From the NCBI RefSeq assembly GCF_003148775.1, contig NZ_QGGW01000009.1, positions 62,001 through 126,000 of the forward strand: a DNA stretch of 64,000 nt. The letters are read 5' to 3'. Shown one piece after another: positions 8,461 through 17,209 of this stretch. The position numbers and the translations under genes were made by a program. The notes beneath the pieces were generated by a model. It saw nothing but the letters and a program-made list of their open reading frames with translations, was not told the origin of the DNA and ran no database searches. Within the stretch, counting starts at the first letter, position 1. Each line of letters opens with the position of its first letter. The DNA is from Roseicyclus mahoneyensis (GTDB lineage Bacteria > Pseudomonadota > Alphaproteobacteria > Rhodobacterales > Rhodobacteraceae).

Positions 8461-9147
8461 TCAGCCCAGCGCGTAGCCGGCGCCGCGAACAGTGCGGATC
8501 GGGTCGCCATGATCCCCGGCTTTCAGCGCCTTGCGCAAGCGGCCCACATGCACGTCCACCGTACGGCTGTCGACATAGATGTCACGCCCCCAGACCCGGT
8601 CGAGCAGCTGCTCGCGGCTCCAGACGCGGCCGGGGCGCTCCATGAAGGCCGTCAGCAGGCGGAACTCGGTCGGTCCAAGGCTGAGCTGTTCCTTGTTGCG
8701 GTAGACCCGGTGTTCGGCCAGATCGACAAGGATGTCGTCATATTCCAGCCGCTCGCCCACGGTGGCGGGGCGGACGCGCCGCAACTGGGTGCGCAGGCGC
8801 GCAAGCAGTTCGGCCACGGAATAGGGCTTGGTGATGTAGTCATCCGCACCGGTTTCCAACCCGCGGATCTTGTCGACCTCTTCCGAGCGTGCCGACAACA
8901 TGATGATCGGGATGCGCGCGGTTTCAGCGCCCATCTTGAGCTGACGGCAGACCTCGATCCCAGAGACATGGGGCAACATCCAGTCCAGCACGATCACATC
9001 GGGCGGCGTCTCGCGCACCATGTCGAGCGCGATGTCGCCCGCTTCGGCGGTCATCACCTGAAACCCTTCGGCCTGGATGTTGTAGGCCAGAACCTCGCGC
9101 TGCGCGGGTTCATCCTCGACCACGAGCACCAGCGGTTCGCCAGCCAT
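8461..9147 (-). CDS. phoB: Phosphate regulon response regulator PhoB
   Basis: 228 residues. N-terminal receiver: acidic pair in LVVEDEP, phospho-acceptor Asp in VIVLDWMLP, switch Ser in IIMLSAR, and the K in YITKPYS. C-terminal winged helix: LSLGPTEFRLL, GRVWSREQLLDRVWG, VDVHVGRLRKAL, and the closing IRTVRGAGYAL. When phosphorylated, PhoB activates Pho-box promoters, two of which are visible in this window (14601-14640 and 60044-60083). It is the gene after phoU, with an AAGGA-type ribosome binding site. The sensor kinase PhoR is not between pst and phoB here; it could lie elsewhere. Confidence 0.95.
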   Translation of the reverse strand: MAGEPLVLVVEDEPAQREVLAYNIQAEGFQVMTAEAGDIALDMVRETPPDVIVLDWMLPHVSGIEVCRQLKMGAETARIPIIMLSARSEEVDKIRGLETGADDYITKPYSVAELLARLRTQLRRVRPATVGERLEYDDILVDLAEHRVYRNKEQLSLGPTEFRLLTAFMERPGRVWSREQLLDRVWGRDIYVDSRTVDVHVGRLRKALKAGDHGDPIRTVRGAGYALG

Positions 9148-9161
9148 CGGCCTGTTCCTTG

Positions 9162-9878
9162 TTACTTCGTCACGCCCGCGTCATGCGGCGTGCGGTCTTG
9201 CTTGGGGCGGTCCTCGTCGGGCATGTCGCCGGTCACAAGGTAGATCACCTGCTCGGCGATGGAGGTGACATGGTCGCCCATACGCTCGATGTTCTTGGCC
9301 ATGAAATGCAGGTGCATGCAGGTCGTGATGTTGCGCGGATCTTCCATCATGAAGGTCAGGTATTCGCGGAAGAGCGCCGAATACATCTGGTCCACGTCGA
9401 TATCGCGGGCGCGCACGTCGGCCGCCAGCGCCGCATCGCGCTGGATATAGGCGTCGAGCGCATCCTTGAGCATCAGTTCCACCTGCCGAGCCATCCGCCG
9501 CAGCGAGGCGCCGGTGCCGTTGACGGGCGGCTGGTCGATGATCGTTTCGGTCCGCTTGGCGATGTTCTTGGCGTAATCCCCGATGCGTTCCAGATTGGTG
9601 GAGACACGGAAGACCGTCAGCACCGTGCGCAGGTCGCTTGCGATGGGCTGGCGCTGCGCGATGATGCGCGCCGCCTCGTCATTGACCTGTTCCTCGAGCG
9701 CGTCGATGGCCGCGTCGTTCGCCCGAACCTCGCGTGCCAGTTCGACGTCGCGCAATTCAAGCGCTTGCGTGGCCTTGGCGATGGCATCCTCGACCAGCCC
9801 ACCCATGCGCATGATCTGCGCCTGTATACCTTCGAGGTCGCGGTCGAAACTTGCGACGATATGTTCGGAATGCGCCAT
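9162..9878 (-). CDS. phoU: Phosphate signalling protein PhoU
   Basis: 238 residues, two PhoU three-helix repeats. Each repeat has the metal-binding helix pattern: NLERIGDYAKNIAKR near residue 95 and NIERMGDHVTSIAEQ near residue 200. PhoU is a peripheral cytoplasmic protein that couples the PstSCAB importer to the PhoR sensor and keeps the Pho regulon off when phosphate is plentiful. It sits between pstB and phoB with gaps of 22 and 14 bases, the standard order. Confidence 0.95.
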   Translation of the reverse strand: MAHSEHIVASFDRDLEGIQAQIMRMGGLVEDAIAKATQALELRDVELAREVRANDAAIDALEEQVNDEAARIIAQRQPIASDLRTVLTVFRVSTNLERIGDYAKNIAKRTETIIDQPPVNGTGASLRRMARQVELMLKDALDAYIQRDAALAADVRARDIDVDQMYSALFREYLTFMMEDPRNITTCMHLHFMAKNIERMGDHVTSIAEQVIYLVTGDMPDEDRPKQDRTPHDAGVTK

Positions 9879-9900
9879 GGTACCTGCCTGCCCTTGTGCC

Positions 9901-10698
9901 TCAGCCGATCCGGCCGGTGATGTAGCTTTCGGTCCGGGGATCTTCGGGGTTGGTGAAGATCTTGGACGTTTCGCCGAATTCCACCAGCGTGCCGAGGTGG
10001 AAGAAGGCGGTCTTCTGACTGACGCGCGCGGCCTGCTGCATCGAGTGGGTCACGATGACGACCGAATAGCTTTGCCGCAATTCGTCGATCAGCTCCTCGA
10101 CCTGCGCGGTTGCGATGGGGTCAAGCGCCGAACAAGGCTCATCCATCAGCAAAACCTCGGGGCCGGTGGCCACCGCGCGCGCGATGCACAGGCGCTGCTG
10201 CTGACCACCCGACAGACCGGTGCCCGGCGCATCGAGACGGTCCTTTACCTCGTTCCAGATCGCCGCGCGCCGCAGCGATTTTTCGACGATCTCGTCCAGT
10301 TCGGCCTTGGTGCGGGCCAGCCCGTGGATCTTGGGGCCATAGGCGACATTGTCATAGATCGACTTGGGGAAAGGGTTGGGTTTCTGGAACACCATGCCCA
10401 CTTTGGCCCGCAACTGCACCGGGTCGATGCGCGGGTCGTAGATATCTTCGCCATCGAGATGGATGTCACCCGTCACACGGCAGATGTCGATGGTGTCGTT
10501 CATCCGGTTCAGGCAGCGCAGGAACGTCGACTTGCCGCAGCCCGACGGGCCGATGAAAGCCGTGACGGTATGGTCCTCGATATCCACATCCACCGATTTG
10601 ATGGCATGCGTGTCACCGTAAAACACCTCGACCCCACGGGCCTTCATCTTGATCTGTTTCGTTTCCACGCCACGCTCCGTCAGTCGCATATCGTTCAT
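9901..10698 (-). CDS. pstB: Phosphate ABC transporter ATP-binding protein PstB
   Basis: 265 residues. Walker [11 protein letters not shown]-loop VFQKPNPFP, signature LSGGQQQRL, Walker [13 protein letters not shown] and H-loop VTHSM are all intact. The RMND segment after Walker A and the PNPFP Q-loop are specific to PstB. Start at ATG 10698 (MNDMRLTER) is preceded by GGAGG 8 bases upstream; further upstream in-frame sequence belongs to pstA. It energises high-affinity phosphate uptake through PstC and PstA. Confidence 0.95.
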   Translation of the reverse strand: MNDMRLTERGVETKQIKMKARGVEVFYGDTHAIKSVDVDIEDHTVTAFIGPSGCGKSTFLRCLNRMNDTIDICRVTGDIHLDGEDIYDPRIDPVQLRAKVGMVFQKPNPFPKSIYDNVAYGPKIHGLARTKAELDEIVEKSLRRAAIWNEVKDRLDAPGTGLSGGQQQRLCIARAVATGPEVLLMDEPCSALDPIATAQVEELIDELRQSYSVVIVTHSMQQAARVSQKTAFFHLGTLVEFGETSKIFTNPEDPRTESYITGRIG

Positions 10699-10718
10699 GT
10701 TGCTATCCTCCACGGCGG

Positions 10719-12014
10719 TCACCACCGGCGCTCGAATTTGTTTCTGAGGTAGATGGCCATTCCGTTCATCAACACAAGGAAGCCAAGCAACACCAGAATG
10801 GCCGCCGAGGTCCGGCTGACGAAGCCGCGTTCGGGGCTGTCGGCCCAAATGAAGATCTGGGTGGGCAGTGCGGTGGACGCGTCAAAGGGCGAGGATGCCG
10901 CCGAGGTGATGAAGGCGTTCATCCCGATCAGAAGCAGCGGCGCGGTTTCGCCCAGGGCCTGCGCCAGCCCGATGATCGTCCCGGTCAGGATGCCGGGCAT
11001 CGCCAGCGGTAGGACATGGCCGAATACCACCTGCTGTTTGGATGCGCCGACACCCAATGCGGCCTCGCGGATCGACGGCGGTACGGCCTTCAATGCTGCG
11101 CGGGTGGCAATGATGATCGTCGGCATCGTCATCAGCGCCAGCGTCAGGCCGCCGACGAAAGGCGCGGACCGCGGCAGGCCGAACCAGTTGAGGAACACCG
11201 CAAGCGCCAACAGACCGAACACGACCGATGGGACGGCGGCAAGGTTGTTGATGTTCACCTCGATGAAGTCAGACAGTTTGTTCTTGGGGGCGAATTCCTC
11301 AAGGTAGATCGCCGCACCGATCCCGATGGGGAAGGAGATCAGGAAACAGGTGAGCAGAGCCCAGAAGGTGCCGACCAGCGCGCCGCGCAGACCCGCAAGC
11401 TCGGGAAAGCGCGAATCCGCGTTGGTGATCAGTCCCCAGTTGAGCGGGGTCGCGATCATTCCGGCCGTGTCGAGCGCGTCGAACCAGCCGATTTCCCGAT
11501 CGTTCACGCGGCGCTGCGCCTCGGGCGTGGCGCGGTCCACGTTGCCCTTGTTGAGCTGGTCGAACGGGTCGGATACGGGAACCGTAATGCTGATGGTCTG
11601 GCCAATCAGCGACGGGTTGGCCACGATACGGTCGCGCAGGTAGAATTGCGCGCCGTTGGACAAGATGTTGCGCACGGCGCGGGCGTCGCTCTCGGGGTCA
11701 GCGTCAGGCAGGTTGGACAGCAGCGACGCGGTCAACACTTCCTGAAACCCGCCGCGCGGCAGACGCTCCTCGGCCACTTCGGCGGGATCGACGAAAACCT
11801 GCAGCGTCACATGGGTCTGCACGAAGGCGGTGTAGCCGGTGCTGACCAACGAGGCGACAAGGATGAAGAGCACCGTGAAAGCGGTCAGGATCGCGCCGAT
11901 GCCGAAGCCCTGCAGGATCAGGTCGGCGCGCTTGCGCTTGGCGATCTTGGCCGAGCTTTCGGTCAGCGAGCTCTTGCGGGGGCCACCGGTGCCCGAATTG
12001 GTGATGTCAGCCAT
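10719..12014 (-). CDS. pstA: Phosphate ABC transporter permease PstA
   Basis: 431 residues, longer than the 280-300 of E. coli PstA. A basic N terminus and one membrane segment near residues 35-60 precede a large periplasmic insert of about 150 residues (the DUF3333-type extension common in Rhodobacterales), then the typical permease domain with five further segments and the EAA loop around [13 protein letters not shown]. With PstC it forms the phosphate channel. It begins 12 bases after pstC ends, in the order pstS-C-A-B. Confidence 0.93.
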   Translation of the reverse strand: MADITNSGTGGPRKSSLTESSAKIAKRKRADLILQGFGIGAILTAFTVLFILVASLVSTGYTAFVQTHVTLQVFVDPAEVAEERLPRGGFQEVLTASLLSNLPDADPESDARAVRNILSNGAQFYLRDRIVANPSLIGQTISITVPVSDPFDQLNKGNVDRATPEAQRRVNDREIGWFDALDTAGMIATPLNWGLITNADSRFPELAGLRGALVGTFWALLTCFLISFPIGIGAAIYLEEFAPKNKLSDFIEVNINNLAAVPSVVFGLLALAVFLNWFGLPRSAPFVGGLTLALMTMPTIIIATRAALKAVPPSIREAALGVGASKQQVVFGHVLPLAMPGILTGTIIGLAQALGETAPLLLIGMNAFITSAASSPFDASTALPTQIFIWADSPERGFVSRTSAAILVLLGFLVLMNGMAIYLRNKFERRW

Positions 12015-12026
12015 GGGTCCAGCGCC

Positions 12027-13403
12027 TCAATCGTAGATTTCGCGGTACTTGCGCACGATGCGCAGGGCCAAGATGTTGATCCCGAGCGTCAGGATGAACA
12101 GCATGAGGCCCAGCGCGAAGGCGGCAAGGGTTTTCGGGTTGTCAAAGGCCGTGTCGCCGATCAGCAGGGTGACGATCTGCACCGTGACGGTGGTCACACT
12201 GTCAAGCGGGTTGATGGTCATCCGCGCGATCAGGCCCGCGGCCATCACCACGATCATCGTTTCGCCGATCGCCCGGCTGACGGCGAGCAAGATGCCGCCA
12301 ACGATGCCCGGGATCGCAGCCGGGAACAGGACCTTGAGCATTGTCTCGCCCCGTGTCGCCCCCAGCGCGAGCGACCCGTCGCGCAGGCTGCGCGGCACGG
12401 CGGTCAACGCGTCATCGGCGAAAGAGGAGATGAAGGGGATCAGCATGATGCCCATGACACCGCCGGCGGCAAGCGCCGTGTTGGACGACACCGCGATACC
12501 CAGATCTGCCCCGGTGCCGCGCAAGGCGGGGGCGACGACGAGAATGGCGAAGAAGCCATAGACGACCGTTGGCACACCCGACAGGATTTCGAGCACGGGC
12601 TTGACCACTGCGCGAACGCTCTTGGGGGCAAATTCGTTGAGGTAGATCGCCGTCAGAAGCCCGATGGGCGTGGCGATCAGCATCGCCACAGTGCCGATCA
12701 CGACAGTGCCCAAGATCACCGGCAGCCAGCCGAAGGCCCCGACGGCGGCGACCTGGTCAGCGCGGATCGGGATCTGCGGCTCCCAGCGCGTGCCGAACAG
12801 GAAATCCATGACCGGCACCATCTCGAAAAAGCGATAGGCCTCGTAGACGAGCGCAAATACGATACCGACCGTGGTCAGGATCGCTACGAGGGAGCAGGCC
12901 ACCATGAGGCCATGGACGATCCGCTCTGCCGCTTGCCGGGCGCGAAACTCGGCTGCGACTTGGCGGCGCACGAAGAAAAGGATGACGGCCGAAAGGGCTG
13001 CGACGACCACAACCATCAAGAGGTCGGCGCCGGCATAGAGCGATGTCAGGCGCTCGGCGGCGGCCAGTTGCCAATCGGGAGGCGTGCCGAAGGTCTGCCC
13101 GCGCGTGATCGACTGGATGGTGGCAAGGACCAAGTCCACTTGGCCCGCACTCATGTCATCCAGAACCCCATCGGGCAAACCGCCTATGACCATGCCGTTG
13201 ATGACCGGTGTTTTCAGCACGAGGTAGACACAGATCACCACGAAGACGGGCACCAGCACGCTCAGCAGCGCGTAAAGACCGTGGAAGTACGCGAGGGAAT
13301 GGGTCCGCGTGCCGCCCGCCTGAATGGCAAGCGCAGCGCTGCGGTTGAGCAGGAAGCCCGAGACCGCAAGGGCCGCAAGGATCATAAACGCTAGGAGGGT
13401 CAT
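12027..13403 (-). CDS. pstC: Phosphate ABC transporter permease PstC
   Basis: 458 residues from ATG 13403; a GTG at 13412 (3 codons earlier) is equally possible since neither has a strong ribosome binding site. Like PstA here it is longer than the E. coli protein: two N-terminal membrane segments, a periplasmic loop of about 60 residues, a third and fourth segment, then the conserved permease domain with the EAA motif near DGSLALGATRGE and a C-terminal segment ending in basic residues. Membrane subunit of the phosphate importer. Confidence 0.92.
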   Translation of the reverse strand: MTLLAFMILAALAVSGFLLNRSAALAIQAGGTRTHSLAYFHGLYALLSVLVPVFVVICVYLVLKTPVINGMVIGGLPDGVLDDMSAGQVDLVLATIQSITRGQTFGTPPDWQLAAAERLTSLYAGADLLMVVVVAALSAVILFFVRRQVAAEFRARQAAERIVHGLMVACSLVAILTTVGIVFALVYEAYRFFEMVPVMDFLFGTRWEPQIPIRADQVAAVGAFGWLPVILGTVVIGTVAMLIATPIGLLTAIYLNEFAPKSVRAVVKPVLEILSGVPTVVYGFFAILVVAPALRGTGADLGIAVSSNTALAAGGVMGIMLIPFISSFADDALTAVPRSLRDGSLALGATRGETMLKVLFPAAIPGIVGGILLAVSRAIGETMIVVMAAGLIARMTINPLDSVTTVTVQIVTLLIGDTAFDNPKTLAAFALGLMLFILTLGINILALRIVRKYREIYD

Positions 13404-13447
13404 CGGGATCACGCCTGCTATGGTCGGGTCAATTCTGGCGGAAGAAA

Positions 13448-13473
13448 CCTGCCCGGCGCATCGACCGGGCAGG
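13448..13473 (-). terminator. Intercistronic hairpin between pstS and pstC
   Basis: CCTGCCCGG (13448-13456) and CCGGGCAGG (13465-13473) are perfect 9-bp arms with an 8-base loop. On the coding strand the stem is followed by TTTCTT. It probably acts as a partial terminator or 3'-end stabiliser that lets pstS be made in excess over the membrane subunits. Confidence 0.6.
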
Positions 13474-13494
13474 CTGTTTCAGGGCGGTCCTGAT

Positions 13495-14538
13495 TTACTC
13501 GGGACGTGCCATCGGGGTCAGTGCCAGCGTCGCCGCCTGTGCTGCAGCGCGGTCAGCATCCGGAAGCGGGACCATGCCGCGCTCGGACTGGTAGCCGCCC
13601 GGGCCGATCGATTCTTCGGAGATGAACTCTTCGATGAATTCCATCAGGTTCGGGATCACGCCGACATGTGCGTTCTTGATGTAGAAGAACAGCGGACGTG
13701 CAACGCCGTAGTCAAAGCTTGCGATCGTGTCGAAGCTGGGAGCGACACCGTTCAGCGCAACGCCTTGAATCGTGTCGAGGTTTTCGAACACGAAGGAATA
13801 GCCGAAGATGCCCAGAGCGTTCGGATCGGACTGCAGACGCTGGACGATCAGGTTGTCGTTTTCGCCGGCTTCGATGAACGGGCCATCGGTGCGCATGCGC
13901 GAGCAGTTCTCTTCAACCCAATCACCGTCGAAGCCGCCTGCCTGGACAAACTCAAGCTCTTCACAGCCGACATGCATTGCCAGTTCGACAAATGCGTCGC
14001 GGGTTCCGGATGTCGGCGGCGGGCCAAGCACGATGATTTCGATATCGGGCAGGGACGCGTCGATGTCGCTCCAGCGCTGGTAGGGATTGTCTGCCCAAAC
14101 GCCGTCGACCGGAACCTGAGCGGCCAGTGCGAGGTAGACCTGCTCGAGGGACAGATCCCAGCTGAACTCGCTTGCGCGGCTGATAGCCAACGACAGGCCG
14201 TCAAAGCCGATCAACGCTTCGGTGATCTCAGTGACGCCGTTCGAGGCGCAGAGGTCGAATTCCGACTGTGTCATGGCGCGCGACGCGCCGGTCAGGTCAG
14301 CGTGTGCAACGCCAACGCCGCCGCAGAAGATCTGCATGCCGCCGCCGGTGCCGGTCGATTCTACGATCGGCGAGGTGGCGCCGGTGTTGTTGCTGAACTG
14401 CTCGGCAGCGGCCTGGCTGTAGGGGAACACGGTGGACGAGCCGACAACGCGGATTTCTTCACGGCCCTGCGCGAAGGCGACGGTGGCCGAAGCGGCCAGA
14501 ACTGCGATCGCAGCCGTGGAAAGCTTGAGGTGAGACAT
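13495..14538 (-). CDS. pstS: Phosphate ABC transporter substrate-binding protein PstS
   Basis: 347 residues. Sec signal peptide at the N terminus (LSTAAIAVLAASATVAFA, cleaved after AFA). The mature protein starts with the PstS strand IRVVGSSTVFPYS, and carries the phosphate-binding segments TGTGGGMQIFC and PPTSGTRDAF. It captures phosphate in the periplasm. Start at ATG 14538 has CAGGAGAA upstream; a longer frame to 14559 adds seven unlikely residues. A PhoB box lies 63-102 bases upstream. Confidence 0.95.
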   Translation of the reverse strand: MSHLKLSTAAIAVLAASATVAFAQGREEIRVVGSSTVFPYSQAAAEQFSNNTGATSPIVESTGTGGGMQIFCGGVGVAHADLTGASRAMTQSEFDLCASNGVTEITEALIGFDGLSLAISRASEFSWDLSLEQVYLALAAQVPVDGVWADNPYQRWSDIDASLPDIEIIVLGPPPTSGTRDAFVELAMHVGCEELEFVQAGGFDGDWVEENCSRMRTDGPFIEAGENDNLIVQRLQSDPNALGIFGYSFVFENLDTIQGVALNGVAPSFDTIASFDYGVARPLFFYIKNAHVGVIPNLMEFIEEFISEESIGPGGYQSERGMVPLPDADRAAAQAATLALTPMARPE

Positions 14539-14600
14539 GACTTCTCCTGATATCTGCACGGGACGATTTACGTCCTCGACCCGCTGGCTATCGGCCTTTG

Positions 14601-14640
14601 ATGACGGTCATGTTTCAGAATTGTAACGGCTGTATGACAA
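14601..14640 (-). promoter_or_regulatory. PhoB box, four 11-bp units, upstream of pstS
   Basis: Read on the minus strand there are four 7-base half-sites at exact 11-base spacing: TTGTCAT, CCGTTAC, CTGAAAC, CCGTCAT (plus-strand starts 14634, 14623, 14612, 14601). The consensus unit is CTGTCAT/C followed by a 4-base spacer. The outer units match best. This is the expected architecture for PhoB activation of pstS and the genes behind it. Confidence 0.8.
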
Positions 14641-14697
14641 TGCGCGACGGACGTTGCATGAAAGACGGAAAATCAACCAAACTATTGACGTATATGC

Positions 14698-14732
14698 AAA
14701 AAAAGTTGCGCGCCCGGCAAAACCGGGCGCGC
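14698..14732 (-). terminator. Rho-independent terminator of the ABC/hydrolase operon
   Basis: GCGCGCCCGG (14708-14717) and CCGGGCGCGC (14723-14732) are perfect 10-bp arms with the loop CAAAA. On the minus strand the stem is followed by two bases and a run of seven T (complement of A at 14698-14704). It lies 66 bases beyond the stop of the downstream hydrolase and upstream of the pstS promoter. Confidence 0.85.
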
Positions 14733-14797
14733 ATACCGGGGCGAGGGGGCCCCAGCAAGGTATCCAGAAGCCAATGATGGTCCGGCAGTTCGCTGGT

Positions 14798-15478
14798 CTA
14801 AACGACCGTCACCATCAAATCGCCCACGCCGGACACATGGCCATGCATGACATCGCCGCGCAGGATCGGACCAACGCCCGCGGGCGTGCCTGTCATGATC
14901 ACGTCGCCCGGCATCAACTCGTCATAGCGCGACAGGATCGAGATCATTTCGGCCGTCTTCCAGATCATCTGGTTCAGATCGCCCTGCTGCTTGATCTCTC
15001 CGTTCACCTTGAGCCAGATCGCCCCTTCGGAGGGATGGCCGATGCGCGAGACGGGCACCAAAGGCGTGCAAGGGGCTGATTGATCGAAGGATTTCCCGAT
15101 CTCCCACGGACGGCCCAGTTTCTTCGCCTCGCCCTGCAGGTCGCGCCGCGTCATGTCCAGGCCCACGGCATAGCCGTAGACATGGTCGAGAGCGGTCTCC
15201 ACCGGGATATTCCGGCCCCCCTTCGACAAAGCCACGACCAGCTCGATCTCGAACTGCACGTCGCTGGATTCGGGCGGGTAGGGAAAGTCGCCGAAGATGA
15301 TGTTGTCGGGGCTTTTCTGAAAGAAGAAGGGCGGTTCCTTGTCGGGGTCATGCCCCATCTCGATGGCATGGGCGGCATAGTTGCGCCCGATGCAATAGAC
15401 GCGCCGCACCGGGAATGTCGCGGTAGATCCGTCGACGGGGAATCGGCTCACGGGCGCGGGCGGGAAAAGATCGGTCAT
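14798..15478 (-). CDS. Fumarylacetoacetate hydrolase family protein (fumarylpyruvate-hydrolase type)
   Basis: 226 residues, a single FAH domain. RVYCIGRNYAAHAIEMG near residue 27 is the lid-type motif of the small FAH enzymes; metal ligands are expected at the Glu pair of FEIELVVAL and the Asp in GYAVGLDMTRRDLQ; KSFDQSAPCTPLVP and TGTPAGVGP complete the family pattern. The short fumarylpyruvate hydrolase/acylpyruvase group is the closest type: cleavage of a C-C bond in a 2,4-diketo acid with a divalent metal. It is the last gene of the operon running from the binding protein at 18237, 67 bases after the permease, and ends at a strong terminator. The natural substrate is unknown. Confidence 0.85.
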   Translation of the reverse strand: MTDLFPPAPVSRFPVDGSTATFPVRRVYCIGRNYAAHAIEMGHDPDKEPPFFFQKSPDNIIFGDFPYPPESSDVQFEIELVVALSKGGRNIPVETALDHVYGYAVGLDMTRRDLQGEAKKLGRPWEIGKSFDQSAPCTPLVPVSRIGHPSEGAIWLKVNGEIKQQGDLNQMIWKTAEMISILSRYDELMPGDVIMTGTPAGVGPILRGDVMHGHVSGVGDLMVTVV

Positions 15479-15545
15479 GATTTTTGGTCCTTGATGGGCT
15501 GCGACGGTCCTGCGGTTGTCTGCGGGACCGTCGCACGCGATAGCA

Positions 15546-16406
15546 TCACGTTTCGGTCAGGGTCGAGGACTTGTGCCAGAACACGAACCGGCGCTGGGTC
15601 CAGACGACGGACATGAAAATCGCAAGGCCGATGAAGCTGAGATAGATGATCAGCGAGAAGACGCGCGCCGTATCGAGGTTGGTGGAGGCCACGCGGATCA
15701 GGTCGCCGAACCCGCGACCACCGCCCAGAAACTCGCCGGTGATTGCGCCCGCCATGACACCGACCGAGCCGATCTTGAGACCGGTGAAAAAGTGCGGCAT
15801 CCCTGTAGGCAGCTTCATCTTGATGAGCGTCTGCCACCGCGACGCGCCCATGGTTTTGAACAGCATGCGCGCGTTTTCATCGGCCGCATGCAGGCCCGCT
15901 GCGGTACCGACGATGATCGGGAAGGTGGCGATAAAGGTCGCCAGAGCCACCTTGCTCTCGATGCCAAAGCCAAGCCACGCGATGAAGAGCGGCGCGAATG
16001 CCACCTTGGGCATGGTGTCAATGGCGACGAGATAGGGCATCACGGCACGCTCGCCGAATGTCGTCTCACCGACCAGAACGCCGAGCGAAAAGCCAATCCC
16101 AGTGGCGAGGATGAAGGCCCACATGACAGTCTTGAGCGTGATCCACAGTGGCGTCAGCATATAGCCGCCGGTCAGCAGGTTGTGGCCCACGAAATAGAGC
16201 TCTTCCGCCGTGTCGCCCGGCGAGGGCAACAGGATCGGCGACACGAGACCGGTCATATGCGTGCCCTGCCAGATCGCCAGAAACAGCACGAAGATTGCGG
16301 TCATCGACACCCAGCGCGGCACCCGGTCGAACCAAGAGACATTCTCCACCCAGACCGTGCTGGGCGGCGGGGCTTCGCGGTCTGCCCCATCATAGGTCAT
16401 GGTCAT
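15546..16406 (-). CDS. ABC transporter permease, nitrate/taurine/sulfonate (SsuC/TauC) family
   Basis: 286 residues with about six membrane segments, starting near residue 35, and the EAA loop RMLFKTMGASRWQ near residue 185. It belongs to the BPD_transp_1 group that works with NMT1/THI5-like binding proteins and SsuB-like ATPases. The start ATG overlaps the ATPase stop (ATGA). Membrane component of the importer encoded between the two FAH-family genes; the substrate is probably an organic acid or aromatic compound (inference from neighbours). Confidence 0.85.
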   Translation of the reverse strand: MTMTYDGADREAPPPSTVWVENVSWFDRVPRWVSMTAIFVLFLAIWQGTHMTGLVSPILLPSPGDTAEELYFVGHNLLTGGYMLTPLWITLKTVMWAFILATGIGFSLGVLVGETTFGERAVMPYLVAIDTMPKVAFAPLFIAWLGFGIESKVALATFIATFPIIVGTAAGLHAADENARMLFKTMGASRWQTLIKMKLPTGMPHFFTGLKIGSVGVMAGAITGEFLGGGRGFGDLIRVASTNLDTARVFSLIIYLSFIGLAIFMSVVWTQRRFVFWHKSSTLTET

Positions 16407-17209
16407 GCCAGCGCTCCTTCATCCAGTTGCGAACGGATACGGTCCACCAGCGCCCCGAACCGGGGCGTTGTCATCATCTCGAGCGTTCGGGGGCGCGGCA
16501 GGTCGACCACCACCTCCTCGACGAAGCGGCCGGGACGGGGCGACATGACATAGACCACGTCCGACAAGATCACGGCCTCCTGGATCGAATGCGTCACAAG
16601 GAATGCGGTTGCATTGCGTTCCATGCAGATGCGCTGCAACTCCATGTTCATGAAATCGCGGGTCAGTTCGTCCAGCGCGCTGAAGGGTTCATCGAGCAGC
16701 AGGACCGAGGGTTGCGACACGAGCATCCGGCAGATCGCCGCGCGCTGCGCCATGCCGCCCGACAGTTCATTGGGGAACACATGTTCGAATCCGGTCAGGC
16801 CCGCCATCGCCAGCAATTCACGGGCGCGGCCATGCGCCTCTTTAGCGGCGCGCTTGCCATCCCGGATCTCAATCGGAAGGACGATGTTTTCCAGCACATT
16901 GCGCCACGGAAACAAGGTGGCCTGCTGGAACATCATGCCGATGTCCTCGCGCGTGCCAAGCACCGGCTTGCCTTCCAGCATGACGCTGCCCGACGAGGGC
17001 GGGGTCAGGCCCGCCATGATCTTGAGTAGAGTGGACTTGCCGCAGCCGCTTGCCCCGATCACCGATGAGAAACTCCCCTCGACGAGCGTCAGATTGACGT
17101 CATCGAGGGCGTGAATCCCGCGGCGGGCGTAGAACTTGTTCACCCCCCGCAGGACATAGACCGGCCGCGCGGTGTTCGCGGCCGGTTCCTGTTGGTGTGC
17201 GACGTTCAC
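16403..17209 (-). CDS. ABC transporter ATP-binding protein, SsuB/TauB family
   Basis: 268 residues from GTG 17209, which overlaps the binding-protein stop as GTGA; a GTG at 17224 would give 5 more residues and a longer overlap but lacks a ribosome binding site. Walker A GASGCGKST, Q-loop MMFQQATLFPW, signature LSGGMAQR, Walker B VLLLDEPFSALD and H-loop VTHS are intact. Drives the adjacent permease. Confidence 0.87.
   Translation of the reverse strand: MNVAHQQEPAANTARPVYVLRGVNKFYARRGIHALDDVNLTLVEGSFSSVIGASGCGKSTLLKIMAGLTPPSSGSVMLEGKPVLGTREDIGMMFQQATLFPWRNVLENIVLPIEIRDGKRAAKEAHGRARELLAMAGLTGFEHVFPNELSGGMAQRAAICRMLVSQPSVLLLDEPFSALDELTRDFMNMELQRICMERNATAFLVTHSIQEAVILSDVVYVMSPRPGRFVEEVVVDLPRPRTLEMMTTPRFGALVDRIRSQLDEGALA

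Noticed and set aside
11016-13394. A 792-residue open frame on the plus strand opposite pstA and pstC
   Set aside because: It is antisense to two well-supported genes, its product is low-complexity (rich in Arg, Gln, His, Asp, Gly), and long antisense frames are expected from strong third-position GC bias.
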